Assembly: GCF_004295585.1 (NCBI RefSeq)
Contig: NZ_AP019400.1
Coordinates: 4,190,001 to 4,254,000, forward strand
DNA length: 64,000 bases
Direction of reading: 5' to 3'
Source: Cohnella abietis
GTDB taxonomy: Bacteria > Bacillota > Bacilli > Paenibacillales > Paenibacillaceae
Under the pieces are notes generated by a model. The model was not told the DNA's origin, made no database searches, and saw only the letters and a list, made by a program, of their open reading frames with translations. Positions 25,758 through 35,333 of the stretch are shown here, one piece after another. The translations under genes and the position numbers were made by a program. Within the stretch, counting starts at the first letter, position 1; each line of letters begins with the position of its first letter.

Positions 25758-26603
25758 TTATTCCGCAGTTTCTTTCACTGGTGTGAAAATGTATTTGGTG
25801 GAACCAGCTGTCGTTCCATTATCAAATGTCTTGTCTTCTACATAGAACTTTACATGATCTGTCCGACCAACAATTACGTATAAAGGTACGGTTAAATCAA
25901 AGGTTTGCGATTGAGGATCAGTAATCTTTTTCGAAAAAATGGTCTTCCCGTTCTTTGAATTCTCTTTAATCTCAACCCAGCATTCTCCAGTAAACTCCAG
26001 CTTAAGCTGATTCCCTGCACCGGCTATCACATCGTAATAATTGATACCGTTTCTTTTTTCTTTAAACGTAATCGCAGCCGTGCTTACAGAAGGCGGCGGT
26101 GTGCTTGGTGGAGGTGTTGAGCTTGGAGCAATAGATGCTGAAGGGCTAGGCGTTGACGTTTCTGTTGAAATAGGCGGATTCGGGTTTAATTCTTTCGTGT
26201 CAGGCGCTTTGTTATTCGATATATATACATATACAACAACGACAATCAAAATAGGGAATGCCCACATCAGTAATGAAACGGCCACTTTTCCTAGTCGGTC
26301 ATTATGCTGTACGCTCCGTCTTCCCACTTTCATTCGAGGCTCAGTTCGAGCCACTTCTGTAGTTGGCGCTTGAGGTAGTTCTTTGTGGTAAAGACGTAAA
26401 ACCTCTTCCGCATCTAATCCGACTGTCTCCGCATAAGTTTTCACGAAAGCCCGCACGTAAAAGGAACCCGGCAGCACCTTATATTCGCCTGCCTCAATGG
26501 CTTCTAGGTATCTTTTACGAATTTTCGTGTACTCTTGAATATCATCAAGCGTATAACCGCGCTGCTCGCGGGCTTTGCGAAGCAACGCGCCCAAATCGGA
26601 CAT
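25758..26603 (-). CDS. RodZ-like membrane protein with HTH and DUF4115 domains (YmfM-like)
   Basis: The protein has an N-terminal helix-turn-helix (about 1-75; LGALLRKAREQRGYTLDDIQ), a single transmembrane helix (about 107-128), a Pro/Ser/Thr-rich linker (PSPSASIAPSSTPPPS), and an extracytoplasmic DUF4115 beta domain (about 175-280). RodZ links MreB to the membrane in cell-shape control. The start is ATG 26603 with GGGAGGTG upstream; a GTG at 26612 lies inside that site. Its place between ymfK and pgsA matches B. subtilis ymfM. Confidence 0.88.
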   Translation of the reverse strand: MSDLGALLRKAREQRGYTLDDIQEYTKIRKRYLEAIEAGEYKVLPGSFYVRAFVKTYAETVGLDAEEVLRLYHKELPQAPTTEVARTEPRMKVGRRSVQHNDRLGKVAVSLLMWAFPILIVVVVYVYISNNKAPDTKELNPNPPISTETSTPSPSASIAPSSTPPPSTPPPSVSTAAITFKEKRNGINYYDVIAGAGNQLKLEFTGECWVEIKENSKNGKTIFSKKITDPQSQTFDLTVPLYVIVGRTDHVKFYVEDKTFDNGTTAGSTKYIFTPVKETAE

Positions 26604-26641
26604 GCCTTTCACCTCCCAATATGGTGTTGGCGTATGTAAGT

Positions 26642-27412
26642 TTAGAAATCATCTGTTAAACCAGCCGTTGTGAATTTTTCGTATGAAATTTCTTCATCAG
26701 GCGTATTACGTAATTCCACGATACAATCGAAAACATCATAATCATACTGAGATTCTCGCACAAAAATATCAGGATGCTCAATTACTTTCGTTGAAGGCAT
26801 CGCCATTAATTCCTGAAGTAAACAATAGTGCTTCTCATTAGAACGAATTGTACTTACAATGCCATCGATAATAAATACATTATTAGGATTCATTTCTTCT
26901 TCTGACAGCTGGCTTCTTACTGTTTGGCGAAGTAACGTAGAGGAAACAAACGCCCATCGTTTGTTAGAGCACACACTTCCTGCAATAATTGATTCTGTTT
27001 TCCCAACCCGAGGCATCCCTCGAAGTCCAATCGTTTGATTGCCATCCCGCTTAAACAGCTCACCCAGGAAATCTACAAGAAGCCCCAATTCATCGCGAGT
27101 AAATCGAAAGGTTTTCATGTCATCTGAATCGCGTTCAATATAGCGACCATGCCTAACCGCTAAAATATCGGTAAGACGAGGGGGGCGTAACGTATTCACG
27201 GTGATGTTTTCTACTTTGCCAAGCATTTTGCCAAGCAGCTCAATTTTCTCTTCATCGTCGGTTTGTAGCAGCATTCCTCGGGTTCTATCTTCCACGCCAT
27301 TAATCGTTAGAATGTTAACTTCCAGCATCCCAAGCAATGAAGCGATATCGCCAAGCAGCCCGGGGCGATTTTTGTGGATTTTGTACTCCATGTACCACTG
27401 TTTGGGTTCCAT
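26642..27412 (-). CDS. ymfK: YmfK family protein (DUF3388)
   Basis: This is a conserved Bacillota protein of unknown function. The N-terminal part (about 1-75) looks like an ACT domain (YKIHKNRPGLLGDIASLLGM, DDEEKIELLGKMLGK). A P-loop-like GLRGMPRVGKTES near residue 130 suggests nucleotide binding in the second half. GAGGTG six bases before ATG 27412 sets the start; an ATG four codons earlier overlaps it. The ymfI-ymfJ-ymfK-ymfM order is the same as in B. subtilis. Confidence 0.85.
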   Translation of the reverse strand: MEPKQWYMEYKIHKNRPGLLGDIASLLGMLEVNILTINGVEDRTRGMLLQTDDEEKIELLGKMLGKVENITVNTLRPPRLTDILAVRHGRYIERDSDDMKTFRFTRDELGLLVDFLGELFKRDGNQTIGLRGMPRVGKTESIIAGSVCSNKRWAFVSSTLLRQTVRSQLSEEEMNPNNVFIIDGIVSTIRSNEKHYCLLQELMAMPSTKVIEHPDIFVRESQYDYDVFDCIVELRNTPDEEISYEKFTTAGLTDDF

Positions 27413-27542
27413 CCTACACCTCATTCAAATAACAAAAAATAAAACCTATGTCCTCTTACTCTTTTTATTCTACAACGCTCATCATTATCCTGCAAAATAA
27501 AACCGATTATTACTCCAAAAGTCCTATAAATTATTTATTGGA

Positions 27543-27574
27543 AAAGAAAGCCCCCAAAAGGAGGCTTTCTTTCA
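27543..27574. terminator. terminator after ymfJ
   Basis: The arms GAAAGCC-CC and GG-GGCTTTC enclose a four-base loop; on the minus strand TTTTCC follows. It lies 15 bases past the ymfJ stop. The plus-strand exit is also T-rich. Confidence 0.8.
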
Positions 27575-27588
27575 TTTTTCGATTAAAA

Positions 27589-27843
27589 TTAGCTATCATT
27601 TCCAGCTAGCTTCACCATCAGGCGAGCCATTGTCTTGCGTTCGGCTTCGTCACCAACATCCCATAGCTCCTTAAGAACGCGCTCCTCGTTGTTCTTCGGA
27701 TCTACTTTCTGATCGAGAAATTCGCCAATTTCATAAGCAAGCTTGGAAATGGCTTCCTCATTGATGCCTAGCTTCTTGGCCGCCTCGACGCGATCTCCCA
27801 AAAACTTCTTCCATGTATCGAAATTACTGAGTACGGTTGACAT
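27589..27843 (-). CDS. ymfJ: YmfJ family protein (DUF3243)
   Basis: A small, mainly helical 84-residue protein of unknown function found across Bacillales. Recognised by VLSNFDTWKKFLGDRVEAAK and the ending ERKTMARLMVKLAGNDS. AGGAGG seven bases upstream of ATG 27843 fixes the start; the six codons before it contain that site. It lies between ymfI and ymfK as in B. subtilis. Confidence 0.9.
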   Translation of the reverse strand: MSTVLSNFDTWKKFLGDRVEAAKKLGINEEAISKLAYEIGEFLDQKVDPKNNEERVLKELWDVGDEAERKTMARLMVKLAGNDS

Positions 27844-27941
27844 GAAGTAGCCTCCTAACAAAATGGGGATAAAAGCTCAACAGTAATATGTCCGTATGAG
27901 TCCTTAAGTATGCGAGCAGTCCTCCACTTTTAGCGAGGTCA

Positions 27942-28676
27942 TTACATATGCCAACCACCGTTTAAGCCAATAATTTGTCCTGTAATATAGCTGGCATTGT
28001 CCGAGATAAGAAATCGTACCAATTGCGCTACTTCATCAGCCTGTCCGAGCCGCCCAAGAGGAATTTCCGCATTTAGTTGCTCTAGGTCCGATGGCTCCAG
28101 CGCCTCCAGCATATCTGTGGCAATCGCTCCAGCAGCAATCGCATTGACTGTTACTCCTGACGACGCCATTTCTTTAGCCACCGACTTGGTAAAAGCATTT
28201 AAGCCGCCTTTGGAGGCTGCATAAGCCACTTCACCAGATGCCCCAACAGCACCCCATATGCTGGAGAGATGGACAAACCGCCCCCATCTCTGCCACCTCA
28301 TAGAAGGACCAAACCACTGTGTTAAATAATATGCGCCTTTAAGGTTTACATTCATCATATCGTCCCACAGCTGGTCATCCATATCTTCCAGAAGCCCATA
28401 ATGAGTAATTCCAGCACAATGGACGACAATATTAGGTGTCCATTCCGACTCCTGTATCTGCTGCAATAGCTGTCCAACAGATTCCTTATTTCGAAGATCA
28501 GCTTGCAGCTCGATCGTTCTCACACCGAATTCCCTACACTCTCTTGCTACAGCTGCAGCAGCAGCTGAAGCTACAGAGTATTGGATGGCAACATCGATGC
28601 CATCCGCTGCCAAACGACGGGCCACCGCGGCTCCGATCCCCCGCGATGCCCCCGTCACAAGTGCAATCCGCTTCAA
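27942..28676 (-). CDS. ymfI: SDR family oxidoreductase, YmfI (EF-P 5-aminopentanone reductase-like)
   Basis: This short-chain dehydrogenase has the NADP-binding TGASRGIGAAVARRL, NAG-equivalent HCAGITH, and catalytic serine and YxxxK in LSSIWGAVG and AYAASKGG. In B. subtilis, YmfI reduces the 5-aminopentanone on elongation factor P lysine; synteny with ymfH and ymfJ supports this over a fatty-acid FabG. Its first codon overlaps the ymfH stop by four bases, so the two are coupled. EF-P itself is not in this window. Confidence 0.88.
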   Translation of the reverse strand: MKRIALVTGASRGIGAAVARRLAADGIDVAIQYSVASAAAAAVARECREFGVRTIELQADLRNKESVGQLLQQIQESEWTPNIVVHCAGITHYGLLEDMDDQLWDDMMNVNLKGAYYLTQWFGPSMRWQRWGRFVHLSSIWGAVGASGEVAYAASKGGLNAFTKSVAKEMASSGVTVNAIAAGAIATDMLEALEPSDLEQLNAEIPLGRLGQADEVAQLVRFLISDNASYITGQIIGLNGGWHM

Positions 28677-29956
28677 TCCGTCCCGCTCCTCACGATAGAT
28701 ATCGCTCGTCTTTGCGGATTAGCATGCTCCTTAATCCTTGCGTTAATTTCCTGAAGTGTCAGACTCTCGTACACTTCAACCAAATTAAACAAATCCCCGC
28801 CTTTGTGACGATAACGGGTAAATTCACTTGCGATGGATTCAGGGCTGTTCATCATCCGCAAATAAGCCCCTATTTTTTTCCGCCGCGTCCGTTCAAAAAT
28901 GTCTGGGGAAATGCCTTGTGCTGCTGCATCGTACAGCGCCTGGCTTACTCGTGTAACCAGTTCATCCGGATCTCTCGTCTCACCACCAATAATCGAGAAG
29001 GAATATCCAGGTCCTGTATTATACTCGTGGCCGAAGCCGTCCGATATCAGGTTGTCATCATAGAGCTCTTGATACAAGGTTGAGCTCGCACCCAGCAAAG
29101 CCTCAAGAGCAAGCTTAGTCGCTAGCTCAAGACGAACCGCGTCCTGCTCAGCATCTCCAGCTTCTTCCTTGAAACCAAACAAACATTTCGGAAGAGAAAC
29201 AGGAAGCTCAAGCACCTTCTTTTCTTCTTTAACCTGCACGGGCTCGTCTTCAAACAACCGTTCGATCGTACCTCCCGGAGAGAAGGTCTTGCTTGCCTGA
29301 TCTTGCTTAATCCGGTCCATCGTCTCCTGTGGATCTACACCACCAACAACAAACAAAGTCATATTGGAGGGGTGATAGAACGTATTGTAGCAGTCGTACA
29401 GCATCTCTTTAGTAATGGACCTCACAGAGCCGGCTGTACCCGCAATATCGATGTGCACAGGATGCTTTTGATACATAGCCTCAATCAACCCGAAGTAAAC
29501 ACGCCAATCCGGATTGTCCCTGTACATATCGATTTCCTGAACAATGATCCCCTTTTCCTTCTCCACATTCTCATCTGTGAAATAAGGATTTTGCACGAAG
29601 TGAAGCAGCGTATCCAAATTCGCTTCCACCTCATGTGTAGCTGTGAAGAGGTAGACGGTTCTGTCAAAGCTCGTGTAAGCGTTGGCTGAAGCCCCTTGGG
29701 AAGCAAACTGGGTAAAAATATCACCCTCTGGCTCCTCGAACATTTTATGCTCTAGAAAATGTGCGATCCCATCCGGCACCTTGATCTCTTGCCCACCTGG
29801 TGGAATAAAACGATTATCCACGGAACCAAATCGTGTCGTGAAGGTCGCATAGGTTTTCGTGAAGCCCGGCTTCGGGAGGATGAATACCTCTAAGCCGTTA
29901 TCAAGCTTCTCATGCCAAAGAGTTTCTTGCAGCTTAGGATAAGGTGTTGTAGACAT
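28673..29956 (-). CDS. ymfH: M16 family zinc peptidase YmfH
   Basis: This insulinase-type metallopeptidase has the inverted zinc motif HFLEH in GIAHFLEHKMFEEPEGD with the distal glutamate downstream. The protein from ATG 29956 has 427 residues; AAGGAGGAGAGC before it and a near-overlap with the ymfF stop set the start. In B. subtilis, ymfF and ymfH are needed for processing a secreted or membrane peptide in some pathways (albE/albF-like pairs); the substrate here is unknown. It is the likely active partner of YmfF. Confidence 0.92.
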   Translation of the reverse strand: MSTTPYPKLQETLWHEKLDNGLEVFILPKPGFTKTYATFTTRFGSVDNRFIPPGGQEIKVPDGIAHFLEHKMFEEPEGDIFTQFASQGASANAYTSFDRTVYLFTATHEVEANLDTLLHFVQNPYFTDENVEKEKGIIVQEIDMYRDNPDWRVYFGLIEAMYQKHPVHIDIAGTAGSVRSITKEMLYDCYNTFYHPSNMTLFVVGGVDPQETMDRIKQDQASKTFSPGGTIERLFEDEPVQVKEEKKVLELPVSLPKCLFGFKEEAGDAEQDAVRLELATKLALEALLGASSTLYQELYDDNLISDGFGHEYNTGPGYSFSIIGGETRDPDELVTRVSQALYDAAAQGISPDIFERTRRKKIGAYLRMMNSPESIASEFTRYRHKGGDLFNLVEVYESLTLQEINARIKEHANPQRRAISIVRSGTD

Positions 29957-29957
29957 C

Positions 29958-31244
29958 TTAGCTCTCCTCCTTCCGGTCACGCAGGAAATATATCGTATCC
30001 AGCTCGACGTCTTGGGCGACAGCCTTAACCATCTCCGGTGTGACCGCTTCAATTTCGGCTATAAAGCTTTCCCCTGAGCGCTCCACACCTGACAGGATAC
30101 TGCTGAAATCAAAGGATATTCTTTCGAATGCGGAATCCTGCAGCTCACGGAGCTGATTAGTAATCATCGCTTTTGTACGTTTGAGATCGTCCAGAGCGAA
30201 TTCTCCAGCCTTCATTGCCTCTAGCTGCTCACGTATTATTTTTACAGCACGCTCATAGTTGGCAACCTCAATGCCCGATTGGAGCGTGAGAATACCTTTG
30301 TGACCATCCAAACGAGAGGATGCATAATAGGCCAAGCTTGCCTTCTCTCGTACATTAACAAACAGCTTAGAGTGCGGAAAAGCACCCAACAAACCGTTAT
30401 AGACAAGCAACGCTGCGTATTGCTCGCTTCCATAGGTTACTCCGACACGCAAGCCCATGTTTAGCTTTCCTTGACCGATATCAAGCCGCTCTACGATGGT
30501 TTGAACTTCAGAACGTGCTGGCTTTACCTCCGGTGCTGTATAGCTAGATGGCTGTCCTGACGGCAGCTTAAAGGACTTAGCGACTAAAGCTTGAACCTCT
30601 TCTAGAGTCGTATCTCCCGAAACATATAAGTCGAAGGAAGCCTCTTGCAGCCACTTCTTATAAGCTTCATAAAGAGAATCTGCGTTTAAGGCAGCCAGCT
30701 CATCCTTGCGTCCTAGAGCAGGAAGACTGAACGGCTCATTTTTGCACATTTCTTCAACACAGCGCTCAGAAGCATAACGGATTTTATCGTTAATAATCGC
30801 ATCAATCCGTTTGCTTACTGTTGTTTTCTCAGCCTCAACATATTTGCTCCGAAACTTGCCACTACTATCTAGCGCAGGCGAAGTCACAACCTCACCTAGG
30901 AAGCTTAATGCTTCGCCTAGTAAGGAATCCGTTACAGAGACAAACCTATCGTTAATAATATCCAGCCGAAATTGGACGATTTGATGCTCGCCCCGTTTGT
31001 ACAAGTCAAAGCCGAATCCCGCGCCATATAAATCATCCAGGCGCTCGCGGAAAGCGATCGTTTCCGGGTAGGTCTCTGTACCTCTTCTCAGAACAAAAGG
31101 GGTAAGCGCAATTGGCGTTACCCCGGCATTGGACAATGGTACTCCTGCAAACAGAGACAATGCGAATGTTTTAAACCGCTTGGTCGGCAATACGTGCAGA
31201 CGTAACCGACCCCATGTACCTCTCTGGAACTGTTCCGACATCAT
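29958..31244 (-). CDS. ymfF: M16 family peptidase-like protein YmfF (no HxxEH motif)
   Basis: The fold matches the M16 family (SNAGVTPIALTPFVLRRGTE, YDLYVSGDTTLEEV-like region, LGAFPHSKLFVNVREKASLAYYASSRL), but the zinc-binding HxxEH motif is absent: the equivalent region reads FVLRRGTETYPETIAF. The R/Y substrate pair of the C-terminal domain is still visible. Such inactive subunits pair with an active M16 partner, here YmfH. AAGGGG is upstream of ATG 31244, with a second ATG at the next codon. The 160 bp to the next gene upstream shows nothing else. Confidence 0.9.
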   Translation of the reverse strand: MMSEQFQRGTWGRLRLHVLPTKRFKTFALSLFAGVPLSNAGVTPIALTPFVLRRGTETYPETIAFRERLDDLYGAGFGFDLYKRGEHQIVQFRLDIINDRFVSVTDSLLGEALSFLGEVVTSPALDSSGKFRSKYVEAEKTTVSKRIDAIINDKIRYASERCVEEMCKNEPFSLPALGRKDELAALNADSLYEAYKKWLQEASFDLYVSGDTTLEEVQALVAKSFKLPSGQPSSYTAPEVKPARSEVQTIVERLDIGQGKLNMGLRVGVTYGSEQYAALLVYNGLLGAFPHSKLFVNVREKASLAYYASSRLDGHKGILTLQSGIEVANYERAVKIIREQLEAMKAGEFALDDLKRTKAMITNQLRELQDSAFERISFDFSSILSGVERSGESFIAEIEAVTPEMVKAVAQDVELDTIYFLRDRKEES

Positions 31245-31404
31245 CTCAAGCCCCTTTGGCTATAATCGCTTCGAAAGCGTCCATCGTGTTATTTCAGCCC
31301 CATTCTAACCGATTGGACAAGCAGGAAGCAAATGTTGGAAATGCATGGCTTGATCGCAACCCTGAATGGTCAATCTTTAATGGGGGTCGCACTTGTTAAT
31401 TATA

Positions 31405-32187
31405 CTAACGACAGAAGATATGCTTGCCTATTGTCTTGTACTGTGGACGAGTCCATATCCATTTGGAAGTAGCTGTCTCTGGATTAAAGTAATAGAGGCA
31501 GCCATCACTTGGGTCCCAACCACTAACAGCGTCTTTGACCGCTTTTTTGGCAGTCTCGTTGGGTTCAAGATTAATCTGACCATCAGCTACTGCTGTGAAG
31601 GCGCCCGGCTGGTATATAACGCCTGATGCCGTATTCGGGAACTGCGATGACTTTACACGATTAATAATAACCGCTGCTACCGCAACCTGACCGACATACG
31701 GTTCTCCTCGCGATTCTCCGTAAACGGCATTAGCCATCATCTTAAGGTCTTTCTCCGTAAAGCCGAGATTGTTAGATGCAGGTAGCTTATTGTCGTTCCC
31801 ACCTGTTGGCGCTGTTGAAGGCGCGCCTCCAGTGTTACCCCCAGTCTGTGGTAAATCTGCAGCCGTAGGCTTCCAATCCTTCGTCGCTGTCCACAGCTTC
31901 AGCTTTGTCTTTGCACCTACGACTCCATCAGACTTCATTCCGAACTTCCACTGGAACCAGGTAACCGCATTTTTGGTACTCGCACCAAATTGACCGTCTA
32001 CCGCTCCATTAAAAAATCCAAGTGCTTTCAGTCTTCCTTGCAGCTCATAAATATCTTTGCCGGCTGAGCCTTCTTTGAGAATGGCACTACTGAATGTTTC
32101 ACGGCTTTGCGAGCTGTGCTGCAGCGTGTATAGGCCAAGAAGACCGAATACAACGCAAAATGTCAAAATCACTAGACGATAACTCAC
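31405..32187 (-). CDS. SleB-like cell wall (cortex) hydrolase with peptidoglycan-binding domain
   Basis: The N-terminus has a signal or anchor helix (about 4-20). A PG_binding_1 domain follows (about 38-96; GSAGKDIYELQGRLKALGFF), then a Thr/Gly/Pro linker, then the Hydrolase_2/SleB catalytic domain (about 145-259) with the catalytic glutamate in AVYGESRGEPYVGQVAVAAV. This is the domain plan of SleB, the lytic transglycosylase that degrades spore cortex in germination, but vegetative homologues exist and no ypeB is adjacent. It lies between ftsK and ymfF. Confidence 0.88.
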   Translation of the reverse strand: MSYRLVILTFCVVFGLLGLYTLQHSSQSRETFSSAILKEGSAGKDIYELQGRLKALGFFNGAVDGQFGASTKNAVTWFQWKFGMKSDGVVGAKTKLKLWTATKDWKPTAADLPQTGGNTGGAPSTAPTGGNDNKLPASNNLGFTEKDLKMMANAVYGESRGEPYVGQVAVAAVIINRVKSSQFPNTASGVIYQPGAFTAVADGQINLEPNETAKKAVKDAVSGWDPSDGCLYYFNPETATSKWIWTRPQYKTIGKHIFCR

Positions 32188-32274
32188 TAGAGGTCACGCC
32201 TTTCTGGGTCCATGTTGTGTGTTCTCGAACGTTAGTATGAGAAAGGTGAAAGGCTCTTATACCCATAATTGCAA

Positions 32275-32316
32275 GCAAAAAGCCCGCAACCCAAAAATTT
32301 AGGTTAAACGGGCTTT
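32275..32316 (-). terminator. intrinsic terminator after ftsK
   Basis: On the minus strand AAAGCCCG and CGGGCTTT pair, with AACC/GGTT inside, and the 3' arm runs into TTTTTGC. It lies six bases past the ftsK stop. Confidence 0.88.
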
Positions 32317-32321
32317 ACTAG

Positions 32322-34985
32322 TTAGGATGGGATACGTTGCTGGTACTGCTCCATCGTCATAAGAACCTCACGGGGCTTGCTGCCCTCATAAGGGCCGACA
32401 ATGCCTTTAGCCTCCATCGAGTCGATAAGTCTCGCCGCGCGCGTATAACCGATACGCATGCGCCTCTGAAGCAGTGATACAGAGGCCTGCTTAGCTTCGA
32501 GCACGATTTGAACCGCCTGATCGAACAGCTCATCCAATTTTTCTTCCGCAGAGTCTCCGAATGTATCGTCAACCTCCGGAACAAGATCATCAACATATTC
32601 CGCTTCGGCTTGACCACGACAATAGCTGACTACCGATTCTACCTCACCATCGGATAAGAATGCTCCCTGCACACGGATAGGCTTGGAAGCTCCCATAGGT
32701 AGGAATAGCATATCTCCTCGACCCAGAAGCTTCTCCGCACCGACCATATCCAGAATCGTCCTTGAATCGACTTGCGAGGATACACCAAATGCAATACGAC
32801 TTGGAATGTTAGCTTTGATAACCCCTGTAATAACGTCAACCGAAGGTCTTTGTGTCGCAATTATCAAGTGAATACCAGATGCCCGCGCCATCTGGGCTAG
32901 TCGGCAAATCGCATCCTCGACATCACCCGCCGCAACCATCATTAAATCTGCGAGCTCATCCACGATAACTACGATATAGGGAAGCACAGCGTCTGGATTG
33001 TTGCCGCTTAGCATTAAAGCATTGTAGCCTTCAATATTTCTTGTCGCCGATTTGGAAAATTTCTCGTATCTCTTTTCCATCTCCACTACAATTTTCTTAA
33101 GTGCAAGAGAGGCTCTGCGCGGATCCGTAACGACAGGAGCGAGCAGATGAGGAATGCCATTGTACACATTAAGCTCAACCATCTTAGGATCGATCATAAG
33201 AAATTTCACTTCGTCTGGGTTTGCTTTATAAAGCAAGCTTGTAATAATTCCGTTAATACATACGGATTTCCCAGATCCAGTCGCCCCCGCAACGAGTAGA
33301 TGGGGCATTCTAGCCAGATTACCGACAATAGGCTGACCTGAAATGTCTCGTCCAAAAGCAATTGTCAGCTTCGCTGTAGATTCTTGGAACGGTTGAGTCT
33401 CCAGCACTTCTCGAAGGGTTACTACGCTAACTTCATTGTTAGGAACTTCAATTCCAATAGCTGCCTTCCCTGGAATTGGCGCTTCCATCCGAATGTCCTT
33501 GGCTGCAAGTGCTAAGGCTATATCATCCGTCAAGCTAACAATTCGGCTAACCTTTACCCCAACATCCGGCTGCAGCTCGTAGCGGGTAACCGCAGGACCA
33601 CGGGCAACATCCAGTACCTTGGCCCTAACTCCAAAGCTTTCTAGAGTCGCTTCTAGCTTACGAGCTATGCTCATATAATCAGCTGGATTGCTTGATTTAT
33701 TTCCGCCAGCAAGCTTATCGAGCAAATTCATCCCAGGTAAACGATATGGCTTAGGTATTTTCTTCACTGGTTTCAGCTCTGGAGTGACGACTACCGCTGC
33801 AGCCGATACTTCATCCTTATCCAGCTCCACGTCCAAGTCTGCATCGAGATCGGCTTCAGCATTAGGAAGTGGAGTGTCCGACTCGATTTCTAGTGGCAAC
33901 GACTGCTGACCTAATTCAGAATCCTCGTCCCACTTTGGGTCGGGATAGCTTTGTGCTGTAAAATCTGTAAACCTCGGCGCTTCAGGCTGTTGGATTTCTT
34001 GCTCTTCAGCCTCATCCTCTTCCTCGTCCTGAGGAATTTCTTCAGGCATCGGTATATCCTTTTGATTTTTCTTAGTTGATGTAAAGCCTATGACTGTTGC
34101 CGGTTTGCCAGAATAAACAGTTGGCTCATCAGCGTCCCAAGTCTCCTCTTGCGTAGCATCCTCTTCCCTCTCAGGTTTGCCATGGAACAGTTGGAAAAAT
34201 AGCGGTGTTTTTCTCACTCTAGGTGTAAGCGTCTGCTCGTCCAACTCATCATCCACAGGCAACATCGGGACAACTGCTTGTGCTGGCGATTTATTAGCTT
34301 TTCCAGTCTTTTTCACAGGAGTAGCTTTCACAGCAAGCAATTTGCGACCAGATGACAGGCGTGCTGCTAGTAAAGGCATAACTCTAAGTATGAACAAACG
34401 TATGCTTCGCCCAATTTCAACATAAGAACGATTTGTAATAAGCATGATAGCAATCGCAATTTCGATGATAAGAACAAATTTGGCACCGTAGTACCCAAAC
34501 AACCAATAAAGTACAGAATATTGCAGAGCACCGACAATCCCGCCGCCAACATCTACGTTAAATACTTTAAGATTTGCCGAGGAAGGCGCTTGCCAAAGCA
34601 TTTCCTTAAGCTGAGCCATTGTCTGATTAACGATGCTTGCAGGAGTCAGGGCTACAGATTCGATGGCCCCAAAGCTATTATCAATAGCTGCCATAGCGCT
34701 CCACAATGAAACGACCAATGAAACTAAAACAAAGCCAGAACGCTTTGACGTCCAGCCTCTTGGCCAACTTCGTTTAATCATGACGTATAGCCCTATCCAT
34801 ATGCCCGCCAAACCAAGCAAATAATAATGCTTGCCCAGTAAAAACCCGAATAGCTTGGAAAGTGAACGACCAACCGCAGCTTCTCCCGAGATGGCAATAA
34901 CAGATAATGTAATTAAAAGAATACCGTAAACCTCATATTTCAAGCCCGATCCGAACGAAGCTCTTTTCTTTTTGCGCTTGGCCAA
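32322..34985 (-). CDS. FtsK/SpoIIIE family DNA translocase
   Basis: This is a septal DNA pump that moves the chromosome across the division or sporulation septum. The N-terminus is basic (AKRKKKRASF), then comes a four- to five-helix membrane domain (about 25-215), an acidic Pro-rich linker (about 270-400), and the motor (about 420-800) with Walker A AGATGSGKSVC and Walker B VIVDELADLMM. A winged-helix gamma domain ends it (LLQRRMRIGYTRAARLIDSM). TTG 34985 is chosen because GGGAGGTG lies just before it; ATG 35009 would precede that site. It occupies the spoIIIE position (tepA-ylzJ-spoIIIE), so SpoIIIE is likely. Confidence 0.93.
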   Translation of the reverse strand: MAKRKKKRASFGSGLKYEVYGILLITLSVIAISGEAAVGRSLSKLFGFLLGKHYYLLGLAGIWIGLYVMIKRSWPRGWTSKRSGFVLVSLVVSLWSAMAAIDNSFGAIESVALTPASIVNQTMAQLKEMLWQAPSSANLKVFNVDVGGGIVGALQYSVLYWLFGYYGAKFVLIIEIAIAIMLITNRSYVEIGRSIRLFILRVMPLLAARLSSGRKLLAVKATPVKKTGKANKSPAQAVVPMLPVDDELDEQTLTPRVRKTPLFFQLFHGKPEREEDATQEETWDADEPTVYSGKPATVIGFTSTKKNQKDIPMPEEIPQDEEEDEAEEQEIQQPEAPRFTDFTAQSYPDPKWDEDSELGQQSLPLEIESDTPLPNAEADLDADLDVELDKDEVSAAAVVVTPELKPVKKIPKPYRLPGMNLLDKLAGGNKSSNPADYMSIARKLEATLESFGVRAKVLDVARGPAVTRYELQPDVGVKVSRIVSLTDDIALALAAKDIRMEAPIPGKAAIGIEVPNNEVSVVTLREVLETQPFQESTAKLTIAFGRDISGQPIVGNLARMPHLLVAGATGSGKSVCINGIITSLLYKANPDEVKFLMIDPKMVELNVYNGIPHLLAPVVTDPRRASLALKKIVVEMEKRYEKFSKSATRNIEGYNALMLSGNNPDAVLPYIVVIVDELADLMMVAAGDVEDAICRLAQMARASGIHLIIATQRPSVDVITGVIKANIPSRIAFGVSSQVDSRTILDMVGAEKLLGRGDMLFLPMGASKPIRVQGAFLSDGEVESVVSYCRGQAEAEYVDDLVPEVDDTFGDSAEEKLDELFDQAVQIVLEAKQASVSLLQRRMRIGYTRAARLIDSMEAKGIVGPYEGSKPREVLMTMEQYQQRIPS

Positions 34986-35059
34986 ATTTGCCACCTCCCG
35001 GTTCAACATTATATCACAGTTGGTGGGAGGTTGGCAGATATCCTAGCTTACATCAGTTC

Positions 35060-35320
35060 TTATATCCCAAACCCGGAAAAATCAATAGCTGCAGAGGGTT
35101 CTGAAGTCGGATAATAACAGATCGTTTGACCCGGTGTGAAGTGGGATTGCAAATAACTGTTTAGTGGCGCCGACAGCAATCTCTCAATGCGTCCGATTCC
35201 CGGCGCGACAGGCACTAGCTGTAAGGTTACCCCTTGTATGGTCACTTCTACAAAAGGTCCAGGAGTATTTTGAATCCCGTCCAGCACTAGCTCCAATGGC
35301 ATTGCCGTATATAAAGTCAT
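35060..35320 (-). CDS. ylzJ: YlzJ-like family protein
   Basis: A small (86 aa) protein of unknown function, always just after tepA in Bacillales. Recognised by the start MTLYTAMPLELVLDG and the context; the beta-rich body (VEVTIQGVTLQLVPV) ends in a hydrophobic tail. It starts 13 bases after tepA, whose product handles membrane or secreted peptides, but no function is known. Confidence 0.85.
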   Translation of the reverse strand: MTLYTAMPLELVLDGIQNTPGPFVEVTIQGVTLQLVPVAPGIGRIERLLSAPLNSYLQSHFTPGQTICYYPTSEPSAAIDFSGFGI

Positions 35321-35333
35321 CTCTGTCCCCCCC